This document shows, piece by piece, positions 21,560-32,350 of a DNA stretch of 64,000 bases. The stretch's first letter is position 1; each line of letters starts with the position of its first letter. This DNA comes from Aureococcus anophagefferens (lineage: Eukaryota > Sar > Pelagophyceae > Pelagomonadales > Pelagomonadaceae), in NCBI RefSeq assembly GCF_000186865.1, contig NW_008705576.1:523256-587255 (forward strand), read 5' to 3'. A program made the translations under genes and the position numbers. Below the pieces are notes generated by a model. The model ran no database searches and was not told the origin of the DNA. It was given only the letters and a program-made list of their open reading frames with translations.

Positions 21560-21961
21560 GGCGTTAGCTGCTGCCGCGCGGCTGGTTGCAATGAGCGCGC
21601 AGGCCCTCACGCATGGCCATTGCGAGATCAAAAGCGTCAATGAGGAGGCAAGGTCGCGAAGGATGCTAAATTGAGGCGCCTGTTGCCGCACTATGCAACT
21701 CGATGATATTGGATCTCGGAGTTGTCTCCAGGCGTAAACACAGCCCTCACAGAGATTATTGGGCTGCCCCAGTCGTGCCGTCAGAAAGCGCCGACGTTCC
21801 TGGGCGGCGGCGGCGCGTCGCCGGGCGTCGGAGGCGCGCGCGGCGCCCGCACCGCGCTCGGCGCGCCGCATCGATCGGCGGTCCCGGCGGCGGCGCTGCA
21901 TCGGAGGCGCCTCGCACCCAGACGACTCCGGAGCCGTTTCTTCTTCGCGGCGCCCGGCGCC
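21560..21961. promoter_or_regulatory. Divergent intergenic region between VPS13 and the FAS1 gene
   Basis: This 402-bp interval has no gene. Its centre (about 21,600-21,780) is clearly more AT-rich than the flanks and holds two ATTGG boxes (inverted CCAAT) near 21,708 and 21,758. It presumably contains both promoters. The side next to 21,962 is GC-rich and could be 5' UTR of the FAS1 gene. Confidence 0.45.
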
Positions 21962-24900
21962 ATGCGGGCCTTCGTCGCGGCGGCGGTCCTCGCCGCGGCG
22001 GCGACGGCCGAGACCATCGTCGAGGTCGTCGCGAGCGACCCGGAGCTGTCGACGCTCTACGAGGCCATCCAAGCGGCGAACCTCACGGAGACGCTCGAGG
22101 GCGACGGGCCCTTCACGGTCTTCGCGCCGACGAACGACGCCTTCGACGGCGTCGACCTCGAGGCCTACCTCGCGGCGGCGACGGGCCCCGACGAGCTGCG
22201 GCGGCTCCTCCTCTTCCACGTCGTGTCCGGCGAGGAAAGGTACGAGGCGAGCTTCATCGAGACGTCGACGACGCTGGAGACGGCCATGGGCCAGGACATC
22301 CGCGTGAACCTGAACCCCATCCGCCTCAATCCGACGGCCGTCGACTGCTCCAAGTCGACGGAGTGCGGCGACCTCGTCACCCGGGACGTCGCGGCGGACA
22401 ACGGCGTGATCCATAAAATAGACAACGTCGTCTTCCCCGACCCGCTGCCGACGCCGTCGCCGACGGCGGCGCCGACGCTCCAGACCGTCATGGAGCTCCT
22501 GCGGGGCGACTCGGACTTTTCCACGCTCGTGGCGGCCATCGAGGCCGCGGATCTCATCGGCGAGCGCGGGCCCGGGTCGACGCGGTTCTCCTTCGACGAG
22601 GACGGGCCCTACACGCTCTTCGCGCCGACGAACGACGCGTTCGGGGACGTGGACGTCGCCTACTACCTGGAGGCGGAGCACCAGGACGAGCTCGTGCGGC
22701 TGCTCGAGTACCACGTGATTGCGGCGGAGGTGAGGAGCGGCGACCTAAGCGAGGGCCAGGAGGCGGAGAACCTCGACGGCTACGACCTCGTCGTCTCCCT
22801 GGACCCCGTGCGCATCGCCGGCGCGATCAACAGCGCCGACGTCACGGCGGCGGACATCCTGGCCATCAACGGCGTCGTCCACGCCGTCGACGCGGTCTTA
22901 ATTCCCGAGCCGTACCCGACGGCCGCGCCGACGGCCGAGCCGACGACGGCCAAGCCCACGGCGAAGCCGACCGACACCCCGACGCCGGCGCCGAGCCATC
23001 CGCCGTCCATGTCGCCGCCGCCGAGCGCCTCGAAGCACCCGACGACGAGCCAGGCGCCGACGTACGGGCCGACGCGTAGCGACGAGCCGACGTACTCGCC
23101 GACGTCGCTGCCGACGTCGAAGCCGAGCACGGAGCTCGTGGACCACGTCAACGACACGTTCACGATCCTGGAGCTCGCCGGCAACACGGACGACGAGATC
23201 CTGCGCCTGGGCCTCCTGCTGAACGCGCGGGAGCGGCTGCTCAACGAGTCGGCGAGCCACCGCGTCGCGGACGACCTCGACGTCCTCATCCCGACCGTCG
23301 AGCGCTGGGCGGACCCGACGGCCTTCTGGGCCGAGGGCGGCGAGCGCTATAGTACGAACGCCGTCTCCGGCGCCGCGGGGTTCCTCAGCGGCAACGACGT
23401 CGACAAGGTCTGGCCCGCGGCCTTCGCGGAGTCCATCGACTTCGCCATGTACCCGGAGATGCTGCCGCCCCACAGCCCCCTCTACCCCATCTGGTGCATG
23501 TACCGGGCGCGCTACCTCATCTGGGCGGGCGTGGAATTGCAGTGGCTCGAGGAGCTCTACTACGCGGAAGCGAGGGATCTCCTGAAGATCGCGCACCGGG
23601 CCTTCCCGAAGAACAACCTCGTCAAGATGTACCTCGGCAAGCCGACGCCCTGGCCCGACCTCCACAAGGAGGACGGCGACGCGCCGAACTGGGCCAACGC
23701 GCAGCGCGCGATCCTGGAAAAGATCAACCACGTCGCGAACTGGTGGGTCGACGAGCGGCAGATGGGCGACGGCGCCTTCGGCGGCGGCTTCGGCGACGAC
23801 GTCGCGCTCTGGCGCTGGTGGACGCCCGTGTTCTTAGGGTTCGAGGACGCGCGGAGCCGCGGCGCGTGGCGGAAACTGGCCAAGGGCGCCTTCGAGGACA
23901 ATCCGAACATGGCGGGCGCGCCCTACCCGACGACGGGCGACGACGTCGGCGAGGCTTCCGCTTTGACGGCGGACACGCTCGTGCCCCTCCTGCTCCTCGA
24001 GGCCGCGGAGCCCTTCAACGTCGACGACCCGGAGTGCGCGGACAGCGTGAGCTTCCACGAGCGGAACCGGCCGTCGCGCGACTGCGGCTTCGTGGGCGAG
24101 AACCTGGATAGATGCGAGAACAGCAAGAACGACGACGGGCAGATCGCCCGGGACGCCTGCTACGTCACCTGCGACTCCTGCCCCTACTACCAGTCCGCGT
24201 GGGTCAACCGGACCGTGTGGCTCCTGAACCACACGCGGGACCACTGGATCGGCGAGAACGACCTCGGGGACCGCCACTTCATGGGCACGCACATCTCGGC
24301 CGTCGACGGCTCCTGGGGCCTGAGCGACGATCTAGCGAACCACAGCGAGTACGCGTGCGGCACGCCGCAGCACGGCGCCGTCCTCGCGCCGGCCGCGCTC
24401 CTGTGGCAGTGGTTCTCCGAGGCCGGCGGCCACTCGCCCGAGGCGTTCGTGTCGGGCGGGGGGGGCACGTCGAAGAAGTACCACCACGTGCGCAAGATCG
24501 TGTTGGCCGTGCTCGGGCCCTGGCTCCGCGCGTGGGCGGCGCGCGCGATGGCCGAGGGCGGCGGCTGCAAGCCCGCGGCCGCGGTCCCCGCGGCCGTGTC
24601 CTGGCCCTCCGGCGACGTCGGCGGCTTCCCGACGAACGCGACGGGCTGGACGACGCCGGGCTGCGACTGGTACTGCGTCAACGTGTCCAACGCGGAGACG
24701 GGCTGCTCCTTCGAGATGTGCGACGCGCCGCCGTCGACAAAACATATGTACCCGCACCGCCAGGACGACACCGCGACGCTCTTCAAGTGGCTCGTGCTCG
24801 CCTACCACTACGCCGGCGCCGCGGGCGACGACCGCGTCGCGTTCCTCGAGCCGCTGTTCGCGAACGCGCAGCTCTACCGCACGTTCCTCGCCTTCGAGGA

Positions 24901-26568
24901 GGACGACGACCTGCCCGACGAGCCGGACGCGGGCACGCCCCTGGACGTGGGGCGGCGGGCCCGGGGGCCCCTCGAGGCCGCCGTCGCCGTCCACGCCATG
25001 CTCCTGGGCGAGCGGGGGCGCCTCGACGAGTTCCAGGCGGACGACCTCCGCGAGTTCGTGACGGGCTACGCGGACTACGTGCTCTTCGGCGAGGGGTCCA
25101 CGGGCGAGGCCGACGACGACGCGCGGCACCGCGACCTGCCCCTGGAGCACCTCGAGCGCCTGCACCGCGCGCTGTCGTACAACGAGGCCGCGTACACGTC
25201 CGAGGTCCAGTACACGGACGCCGCGTGGAGCCTGGCCGCCAACTACCTGGACCACTTTAGCCACGCGGACAACGCGACGGCGCCGGACAAGGCCGCCGTC
25301 GACCTGCTCTACTCCATGGTCACGGGCGACGTGTCCGACGGTCGCGTCGCGCCGCTGCCGGCCGTGCGATGGAAGACGCACCCGGAGCACCTGGCGGCTC
25401 TCGTGCTGCGGCACAACGCGACGTTCCTGTCCGCGCAGCTCTACCACTTTGGCGCGGAGCCCCGGGCCATGGGGGCCCAGTTCCTGCGGCTGCTGCCGGG
25501 GAACTACTCGTGCGTTTTGTCGTTCCCGAAGCGGGAGAAGCCCCACGCGAACCACACGCACTTCAACGTGACGGCCTTTGGCGAATTCCTCGAGGTGCCC
25601 GGGAGCGGCCTCGCCGAGTTCCACCTCGCGCCGCGGGAGCTCGTCCTGCTGACGGTCAAGCGCGCGACGCGCGAGCCGCGAGGCACCCGCGCGCCGACGG
25701 GCCTGCCCTCGGCGACCCCGGTCCCGTCGGCGTCGCCCGCGCCGAGCGCCGTCGACGACGTCGGCTCGCGGACGCCGAAGCCGTCGCGGCAGCCGACGCG
25801 CGCGCCCGCGCCCGAGCCGACGGACGCCTACGCCTACGGCGGCGTTCTGAGCCCCATCACGGAGGCCATGTACGTCGCCTGCGGCGCCCTCGACGCGGCG
25901 CCGAGCGACGCGGAGGTCTACGACATCGTCGTCGACGCCCTCGACGCGAACTGCGGCGACTGCTGCCGGATCACGGACTGCGGCGAGATCTGCGCGGGCC
26001 TCTCGTGCGCCGCGTACGCGCCCGCGACCTGCGCCGCCGTCAAGTTCGAGTACGGCTGCGAGTGCGACGGCTGCAAATGCTCGAGCTCCTACGGCTACGG
26101 CAACTACACGAACTCGACGTCGTCGTCCGGGCAGGACAAGAGAGCGAAATTCCAAACTTCAAAGCCTCATATCTCGGCCGTTTTCCACTCGTTTTGGCTG
26201 ATTTTTGGACGAGCGATCATCTCTTGGAACGGTCTCGAAGCGTGGATGATTTTTCCGGGACGCGCGCGCGCGGAACACTCACGTTGAAGCGACGTTGAAT
26301 CTCTCTTGTCCTGCCCAGGTCGTCGTCCGACTCGTCCGCGGCCAAGCCCGACGTCGTCGCGCTCACGATCTTCTCGCTCATGGGCGCCTTCTTCATCTAC
26401 TGCGTCCACAAGTACCTCAAGTCCCAGCGCGAGGAGCGCGAGTACCAGAAGCGCAAGGCCGCGAAGAAGGAGATGCTCGCGAAGCAGGTCGCGCACATCG
26501 AGCTCGAGATCGTCGAGAACGAGACGTCCCTCGAGAAGGGCGAGGCCGACGACGAGATCAAGATGTAG
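21962..26568 (+). CDS. Type I membrane protein: two FAS1 domains, PTA linker, large helical domain, ShK-like Cys motif
   Basis: Exons 21962..26118 and 26319..26568 give 1468 aa. A signal peptide (MRAFVAAAVLAAAATAET) is followed by two fasciclin domains (~17-150 and ~170-310), both with the FTVFAPTNDAF / YTLFAPTNDAF signature. A PT-rich linker (~318-385) follows. Residues ~390-1240 are rich in Trp and aromatic residues (GGGFGDDVALWRWW; WALVLAYHY-like helices), perhaps an (alpha/alpha) toroid as in polysaccharide-degrading enzymes, but I cannot name the family. A Cys cluster ending RDACYVTCDSC resembles ShK motifs. A second PT linker, a Cys-rich module, a membrane helix (VVALTIFSLMGAFFIYCV) and a charged cytosolic tail end the protein. 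Many NxT/NxS sites fit an extracellular location. The single introner sits just before the membrane helix. FAS1 domains suggest adhesion or matrix contact. Confidence 0.78.
26127..26318 (+). mobile_element. Introner family B, copy 2 (192 bp), FAS1-gene intron
   Basis: Ends are CCGGGCAGGACAAG and the complement of CTTGTCCTGCCCAG. The flanking duplication is GTCGTCGT at 26119-26126 and 26319-26326 and extends three more matching bases because the target is (GTC)-rich. The left copy supplies a GT donor; intron 26119..26318 (200 bp, phase 2) joins TSTSS to SDSSAAKPD. Inserted in the same orientation relative to its gene as the VPS13 copy. Confidence 0.92.
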
Positions 26569-26818
26569 CCCGCCCGCCCGTCGCTTGTTTCCCCCTTCCT
26601 TCGCTACGACACCGTCTCTGTTTTTTGCGTTTTTGGGGGGGCTTGGTGGGCTTCGGAGGCGTCCCGGACGGCTCGGTGACGTGCAACATGCCCTGAGTTG
26701 CCGCTGAACTCTCGTCGACGCGTCGAGCAGTCGCGCGAACCGCGCCGCGTCCGCGACGTCGCAGCGTGGTGCGCATCCGTCGAGTGCTGCGCCGCGCGTC
26801 GCGCCGCGACGCGGCGAC

Positions 26819-27948
26819 ATGGACGACAAGAAGCGGGCGGCGCCCTTCGGCCGGCGCCAGGCGGGCCTCGGGTTGGTCGCCGCGGTCGTCCTCTTCCTGC
26901 TCCTCTGCAACTTCGACGCCGACTTCCTCGACGGCGGCGCGTCGGGCATGCACGCGGCGACGGCGGACCAGATGTACGAGCCGACGTACCCGGACGACGG
27001 CGCCGCGTCCTTCGGCGTCATCTACGCCGCGAACGGGCCGTTCGTCGTGCGCGCGTTCGAGAGCGCGCTGGCGCTCGGCGTCGGCGCGAACGCGACGATT
27101 TTCAGCGACGCCCCCGGCGCGCGGAGCTGCGAGAAGCTGAAGCGGCGCGAGCGGAAGCACGTCGCCGACCGGCTGGGCCACCTGCGGTGCGCCGTCGCGA
27201 ACGCGTCCGACACGTGGGGGTTCCGCGCGGCGAAGCTCTGGGCAGGGCAGGACAAGGGTGATTCAACGTCGCTTCAACGTGAGTGTTCCGCGCGCGCGCG
27301 TTCTGGAAAAAGCATCCACGCTTCGAGACCGTTCCGAGAGATGATCGCTCGTCCAAAAATCAGCCGAAACGAGTGGAAACCGGCCGAGAGAGGAGCCTTT
27401 GAAGTTGGGAATTTCGCACTCTTGTCCTGCCCAGGCTCTGGGCCTTCACGGCGACGCCCTACGACAAGACGCTGTACCTCGACGCCGACGCCTTCCCCTG
27501 CGCGTCCTTCGACTGGCTGCGGTCCGAGCTGTCGCCGGCGCTGGAGCGCTACGACGTCATGGCGACGCACAGCTCGATGCGGCGCGGCTTCGCGCGCGCG
27601 CTGCACTGGCTCAACGCGGGCGTCATCGCCTTCAACGCGCGGCGGCGGCCCGCGAAACGCATCTTCGCCGCCTGGCTGCGCACCTACGAGCGGCAGACCG
27701 TCAAGGTCACGGACCAGAGGCTCTTCAACGAGGCCGTGCTCGCGTCCGACGCGCGGGTCATGGCGCTGCCGCCCGAGTTCAACTGCAAGTCGAACTACAA
27801 GTCCGTGCGCTACGGCTGGCTCAAGCTCGCGTCGCCCCTCCTCTACCGGCGCGTGCGCAAGGACTGGGCCTGCTGCCAGATCGAGTCCGTCGGGCGCTGC
27901 GTCGTCGACCACGAGTGCAAGTTCCCGCGCCATCTCGCGGACCCCTAA
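26819..27948 (+). CDS. Type II membrane glycosyltransferase with a DxD motif (GT8/nucleotide-diphospho-sugar transferase-like)
   Basis: Exons 26819..27234 and 27435..27948 give 309 aa. A short basic N-terminus and one membrane helix (GLVAAVVLFLLLCNF) suggest a Golgi type II enzyme. The catalytic part reads KLWAFTATPYDKTLYLDADA, where YLDADA (~153) is the metal/nucleotide-sugar binding DxD motif, followed by LNAGVIAFNARR and TDQRLFNEAV, both typical of this fold. Acceptor and sugar are not known. The introner lies immediately upstream of the catalytic motif; its GC-AG removal restores the KLWAFTATPYD context exactly. The end of the gene, including the stop, is duplicated just downstream. Confidence 0.8.
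27243..27434 (+). mobile_element. Introner family B, copy 3 (192 bp), glycosyltransferase intron
   Basis: Ends are CAGGGCAGGACAAG and the complement of CTTGTCCTGCCCAG. Identical duplications GCTCTGGG lie at 27235-27242 and 27435-27442. The predicted intron 27235..27434 (200 bp) is GC-AG, phase 2. It is nearly identical to the VPS13 family B copy but in the opposite orientation relative to its gene. Confidence 0.93.
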
Positions 27949-28020
27949 AAAACATCGGCGCGGCGTACGCGGGCGCAAGTTCCCGCGCCCGCTCGCAGAT
28001 CCCTAGAAACATCGGAGTAC
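27917..28020. repeat. Tandem duplication of the glycosyltransferase 3' end (stop codon included)
   Basis: The ~50 bp from GCAAGTTCCCGCGCC (27,917) through the stop and ACATCGGCG...TACGCGG is followed at about 27,973 by a second diverged copy with the same order (GCAAGTTCCCGCGCC, CTAGAAACATCGG, TACGCGG). The second copy lies wholly in the 3' flank, 18 bp before the end of the convergent gene at 28,038. Confidence 0.85.
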
Positions 28021-28037
28021 GCGGACGAGTCGAGAGG

Positions 28038-29150
28038 TTACTTCGCGGCCTCGGCGTACTTGAAGAGGCAGCCGTGGTCGGCGAGGCAGTAGAGGTCGCC
28101 GCCGGGGCTGACGGCGAGCTCGCGCACGGCGGCCGGCGCGGGCTCGGGGAGCGGGTGGACCGTTTTCGCGCCCGCCGCGACGAAGAGCGCGCCGGAGGCG
28201 GATAGGGCGAAGGCGGCGACGGTGTCGCCGGCGGGCGCCGCGTAGCGGAGCGCGCCGTCGCCCCGGCCGTCCCAGGCGAGGTCGTGGACGCCCCGCGCCG
28301 TGGCGACGAAGACGCGGCCGCCGCGGAACACCGGCGCTCCGACGAGCGGCGCGTCCGCGCGCAGCAGCTCCGCGGCGTCCCCCGTCGCCCTGCGGTCGGC
28401 GTCCAGCGCCGCGCAGAGCACGCGGTCGCCGACGAAGAGCACGAGGCCCGTCCCGTCCTCCGACACGGCCGCCGCGGCGACGGGATCGTCGCCCGCGTAG
28501 ACCGTCGCCTCCCTTCCGGACGTCAGGTCCACGGCGACGACCGCCGACCCGCGCGGTGCGACGAGCGCCGCGTGCATGAAGCCGCCGCAGTGGCTCCGCG
28601 TCGCGCGGCTCACGTCGAGCGCCGGCGCGCCGGCGACGTGGGGGGAGTTAGGGGGGGGTTCGTGGACGCGGACGATCTCCGGTCCCGTGACCTCGTTCTC
28701 CGGGATCGTCAGGCACGCCGCGCCGGAGCCGTCGAAGAGGGCGACGCCGCCGTCGAGGGGCGCGTAGCCCGCGACGCCGCGCCCGCTGAGCGGCTCGTCG
28801 CCGACGCGGCCCTCGAGGCAGCCCCGGAGCACGCGGCGGCGCACGACGGCCTCGCCACCGCCGCGCGCGACCCAGAACGCGTGGAGGCCGTCGTCGATCC
28901 GCAGGGAGCTGAAGGTCTCGCCGGGCCGCGCCTTCTCGAGCAGCTCCCAGGGGCCGCTGCGCACGACCGTGTCCGCCAGCGCCCGCTTCCGGTCGCGCTC
29001 GACGGCCCCGTCGTCCTTCGCCGGCGGCGCGGGCCGGATGGCCTGGAACGCGAAGTGGCAGAAGGCGATGGCCATGGCGGCGACGAGCAGGCCCTCCCAG
29101 AGCTGCATCTCCGACACGTCCTCGAGGGCCGCGCGGGGGACGCGGACCAT
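28038..29150 (-). CDS. Single-pass membrane protein with a probable beta-propeller domain, unknown function
   Basis: 370 aa from ATG 29150; an in-frame upstream start at 29231 would add 27 residues of low complexity. Residues ~16-37 form a membrane helix (LWEGLLVAAMAIAFCHFAF). The rest is made of repeated short beta-strand patterns with Gly turns, such as AVSEDGTGLVLFVGDRVL, GGRVFVATARGVHDLAW and ELAVSPGGDLYCLADHG, spaced like blades of a propeller. No catalytic motif is visible. It could be a lumenal or cytosolic interaction domain on a membrane anchor. No family is claimed. Confidence 0.6.
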   Translation of the reverse strand: MVRVPRAALEDVSEMQLWEGLLVAAMAIAFCHFAFQAIRPAPPAKDDGAVERDRKRALADTVVRSGPWELLEKARPGETFSSLRIDDGLHAFWVARGGGEAVVRRRVLRGCLEGRVGDEPLSGRGVAGYAPLDGGVALFDGSGAACLTIPENEVTGPEIVRVHEPPPNSPHVAGAPALDVSRATRSHCGGFMHAALVAPRGSAVVAVDLTSGREATVYAGDDPVAAAAVSEDGTGLVLFVGDRVLCAALDADRRATGDAAELLRADAPLVGAPVFRGGRVFVATARGVHDLAWDGRGDGALRYAAPAGDTVAAFALSASGALFVAAGAKTVHPLPEPAPAAVRELAVSPGGDLYCLADHGCLFKYAEAAK

Positions 29151-29847
29151 CGGTGTCAGAGTTTTGGGGGCTGCCTCGATGCTGGAACTCGCTCGACGGG
29201 GGCCGGGGGTTGATGACGCGGGCGGCGGCATGCGGCGACGCGGTCGTCGTCGCCCGGTTCAAAAAGCGTGGGCTGCCGCTGATCAAGCTCCGCGGCGACC
29301 GATGGTGTCAGGGCGAGCTCCACGTGGCCGGCGTGGGGACGACGGGACGAGGTCCCCAGACACGATGGACTTCCAGGTCAGGCTCGAATCCCCCATCAAG
29401 CGCGTCTCCTCCTGCCAGTAGGCGCGCACCCATGGCTGCCGCACCTCCGCCGGGTAGTACTCGTTGATGAGGCGCCAGCTTACTGAGGACCTCCGCCGGC
29501 GGCCCGCTCGGCGGCCCCTTGATCAGCACGGCGTGCGAGATGCTGGCAACCGGACGCGACTCGGAGTCCACGACATCCGAGTCATCGCGGGGCACCTGCG
29601 CGACATGATGGAGCTCTATGGCCCGCTCTACAGGCACCAGAACGAGGGCCAGGAGCGCTTCAACGACCGCCTGACGGGCCGCAAGAAGCGGCACTCGCAG
29701 CAGAACGGTGGCGCGTGCAACCGCGGCGCCGAGCTCTGCGCGTCGCGCGGTGCGACGGTCGGCAAGTGCGACTCGATCGGGACGTGGGCCGGCCGCTCGT
29801 TGTGCACGGCGGATTGCAATCCGCGAACCTCGACCCTAAAATGTTAC
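29151..29847. other. 697-bp interval with no firm gene; possible fragment of a repeat-encoded protein
   Basis: The interval lies between two minus-strand genes, so it should hold the promoter of the 29,150 gene and the 3' flank of LipA. Within it (~29,560-29,835, plus strand) one frame reads RVIAGHLRDMMELYGPLYRH, followed by NEGQERFNDRLTGRKKRH and SQQNGG. This resembles the conserved block found in mobile-element-associated proteins of protists (a QGxExxN pattern followed by a basic stretch). No complete gene can be built; if real it is a decayed fragment. The remainder shows no recognisable signal. Confidence 0.3.
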
Positions 29848-31116
29848 TCAGCCCGCGGCCTCGGCGCGGCGCGGCGCGGGCGGCTTCGCGGCGACGCGCG
29901 TCACGGTGACGCCGCGGCCCGCGGGCGGCTCCGCGGCCGCGTCCGCCTTTTTCAGCTTCGCGCCGGGCTTGCGGCCCTGCAAGAGGTTCTTCACGTAGAG
30001 CTCGCCCGCGCGGTACGACGAGCGCACGAGGGGCCCCGACGCGACGTAGAGGAAGCCCATGGCGTCGGCCTCGTCCTTCCAGGCGTCGAACTTCTCCGGC
30101 GTCACGTACTCCTTGACCTTGAGGTGGCGCTTCGTCGGCTGGAGGTACTGGCCGAAGGTGACGACGTCGACGCCCGCGGCGCGCAGGTCCGCGAGCGTCG
30201 CGCGGATCTCGTCGTCGGCCTCGCCGAAGCCGAGCATGATCGACGTCTTCGTGAGGACGCCGGCGGACGCCTTGGCGTGGCGCAGCACGTCCAGCGTCTG
30301 CCGGTAGCCCGCGCGGCGGTCCCGCACCAAGGGCGTGAGCCGCTCGACGGTCTCGATGTTGTGCGCGAAGACGTTGAGGCCGCTGTGGGCCACGGTCTCG
30401 ACGCGGGCCAGGTCGCCCCCAAAGTCCGGGCTCAGCACCTCCACGAGTAAATTCTCGTTGGCCAGTTTCAACTCCTTGACCGTCTCGGCGATGTGGCCCG
30501 AGCCGTGGTCGTGGACGTCGTCGCGGTCCACGGACGTGATGACGACGTAGTCCAAACCCCACTCGGCGACGGCCCGGCCCGTGTTCTTCGGTTCCTCGGG
30601 GTTGAGGGCCCGGGGCGTCCGGCTCGTCTTCACGGAGCAGAAGCGGCAGCCCCGCGTGCACGTGTCGCCCATGATCATGATCGTCGCCGTCGCCGTGTGG
30701 TCGTCCTCGTCGGGCTTCGAGCCGTCCTCCTTGCGCGCCGACTTGCCGCCCCAGCACTCGCCGATGTTCGGGCACCGCGCCTCCTCGCAGACCGTAGCGA
30801 GGCCGAGCGACCGGACCGTGCCCCGGAGCCGCTCGTAGTTATCGCCCTCGGCGGGCTGGGCCTTGAGCCACCGGGGCTTCGGGAGCTTGGCGAGCTTGCC
30901 GCCCCTCGTCGTCGCGGCGGCCTTGACGGCCCGCCGCTCCTCATCCTGGAGCGTCTCGCGCAGGGCCGCGAGGCGCGACCCCGGCGCGGCGGCGCGGGCC
31001 GCGGGGGCGCTCAGCGACCGCCGCGCGGCGGCGCGGGCGGACGACGCCAGCGACGCGGGAGCGGGAGCGCCCAGGGCCCGCCGGGGGACGACGGAAACGA
31101 GCCGCGTCGACGCCAT
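29848..31116 (-). CDS. LIAS: Lipoyl synthase, mitochondrial
   Basis: 422 aa, slightly longer than bacterial LipA because of an Arg/Ala/Ser-rich N-terminus that looks like a mitochondrial transit peptide. The auxiliary [4Fe-4S] cluster motif [12 protein letters not shown] lies near residue 108, the radical-SAM cluster motif [10 protein letters not shown] near 154, and the C-terminal serine ligand region [12 protein letters not shown] near 385. [16 protein letters not shown] and [12 protein letters not shown] are family hallmarks. The enzyme inserts two sulfurs into protein-bound octanoyl groups to make lipoate for pyruvate and 2-oxoglutarate dehydrogenase. The 172-bp interval to the divergent gene at 31,289 presumably carries both promoters. 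Confidence 0.95.
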   Translation of the reverse strand: MASTRLVSVVPRRALGAPAPASLASSARAAARRSLSAPAARAAAPGSRLAALRETLQDEERRAVKAAATTRGGKLAKLPKPRWLKAQPAEGDNYERLRGTVRSLGLATVCEEARCPNIGECWGGKSARKEDGSKPDEDDHTATATIMIMGDTCTRGCRFCSVKTSRTPRALNPEEPKNTGRAVAEWGLDYVVITSVDRDDVHDHGSGHIAETVKELKLANENLLVEVLSPDFGGDLARVETVAHSGLNVFAHNIETVERLTPLVRDRRAGYRQTLDVLRHAKASAGVLTKTSIMLGFGEADDEIRATLADLRAAGVDVVTFGQYLQPTKRHLKVKEYVTPEKFDAWKDEADAMGFLYVASGPLVRSSYRAGELYVKNLLQGRKPGAKLKKADAAAEPPAGRGVTVTRVAAKPPAPRRAEAAG

Positions 31117-31288
31117 CAGCCGCAGATGGAGGCCACAAAGTCAAGGTCAACACTGTTCAATTTGACGTGCATCGACGACCGCCGGCCGACTCCAGATCAG
31201 AGCCTGAGGCAGCCCGCGAGCCAGTCGCGCTCGCAGCCGCCGCGATCCGCGCAGCCCGAGCGCGCTCCGCCGCCACCCAGCAGCGACG

Positions 31289-31981
31289 ATGCTCCGTTTC
31301 CTGCTCCTCGCCGCCTCCGCATCCGCCATAAAGCGCGATGCGAAGCGCCCGCTCAAAGCGCTGCGCGCGCGCGTCGCCGGCGGCGAGTCCGTCGCGAGCG
31401 CCCTGTCCCGCGCGGACAAGCTCAACGTCGCCGCGTCGTTCGTCGGCGGCGGCCTGGCGCTCTACGAGATGCGCGAGGAGCTCCTGGAGCTCGGGCACCA
31501 CCACGGGCTGCTCATGGTCGCCCTCAGCCGCCTCGCTCGGACCTTCGCGGACCTCGAGGAATTGGCGCTGCAGGCGCGGAAGGGCCTCCGCGCCAGGGCC
31601 GGCCTCCTGAAGCGCCTCGTCCTCAACCACCGGACGCTGCGCCTGCTCTGCGTCTTCGCGCTCGTCGCGAGCGGCTACGAGGTCTTCCAGGACCTGAAGC
31701 CCGGCGGCCACCACGGCATGCTCCTCCTCAGCCTCCACGAGCTCCACGACGTCGGCGAGGAGGTCGTCGGCGAGGGCGAGGGGCCGCTCGCGCGGATCCT
31801 GGGGAACCCGTTCCTGAAGCTGGCCCTCGCGGCCGGCGCGCTCGGCTTCGCGGCCGTCGAGCTCGCCGAGGACCTCACGCCGGGCGCGCACCACGGCGTC
31901 GCCGCCATCGCCCTCGGCCACGTCGTCAAGGGCGTCGCGACGGTGCGCGCGGAGCTCAAGGAGGCGACGCACGCGGACTGA
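31289..31981 (+). CDS. Three-repeat HHG protein, unknown function
   Basis: 230 aa. A hydrophobic N-terminus (MLRFLLLAASASA) suggests a signal or transit peptide. The body has three repeats of about 65-90 aa, each ending in a similar block: LELGHHHGLLMVALSRL, LKPGGHHGMLLLSLHEL and LTPGAHHGVAAIALGHV. Each block is preceded by an acidic amphipathic helix (ALYEMREELLE, GYEVFQDL, AVELAEDL) and alternates with a hydrophobic helix. Repeated His pairs next to Gly could bind a metal or cofactor, but this is inference. I do not recognise a family. Start ATG 31289 is the first in frame after the divergent promoter shared with LipA. Confidence 0.7.
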   Translation: MLRFLLLAASASAIKRDAKRPLKALRARVAGGESVASALSRADKLNVAASFVGGGLALYEMREELLELGHHHGLLMVALSRLARTFADLEELALQARKGLRARAGLLKRLVLNHRTLRLLCVFALVASGYEVFQDLKPGGHHGMLLLSLHELHDVGEEVVGEGEGPLARILGNPFLKLALAAGALGFAAVELAEDLTPGAHHGVAAIALGHVVKGVATVRAELKEATHAD

Positions 31982-32193
31982 GCTCCGCGGCCGAAGGAGC
32001 GCCCCGACCTTCGCCGCGACCGACCAAAACGCGACGCTCCGGCGCGCAGCTATCGCGCGCAGATACTTTTTAGCTGGTCGTGCAGAGCATGAAGCAGCCC
32101 GGTTGCCGCTTCGCGCCGATAATTTCGTCTGAGACGCCAATTCTCCAGAGGGCGGCATGGCAGCCCCCGTGCGGTCCAGGAACCCTCTGAGCG

Positions 32194-32258
32194 GTGGACA
32201 AATTACGCGTTTCGGCATCGGATCCGGTGTCTCGTGCCGCGCCACCGATTTTGTCCAC
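32194..32258. repeat. Inverted repeat GTGGACAAA / TTTGTCCAC with nested stems
   Basis: Perfect 9-bp arms at 32194-32202 and 32250-32258 enclose 47 bp containing the palindrome CGGATCCG and a GGTG...CACC pair. The design (outer stem enclosing smaller stems) resembles the structure 93 bp downstream. Confidence 0.6.
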
Positions 32259-32350
32259 GGGAGAGCTTGCCGATGGGCCGCGTTCGAGAGGAGTTGACGG
32301 GCGGCGGCGGGGACGCACCGCCCGAGTATGGTCGAGACAGAGTCTTTCAG

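Noticed and set aside
29308..29694. Minus-strand open frame upstream of the propeller-like gene
   Set aside because: It competes with a plus-strand fragment in the same place, lacks a domain and shows no continuous conserved block in one frame.
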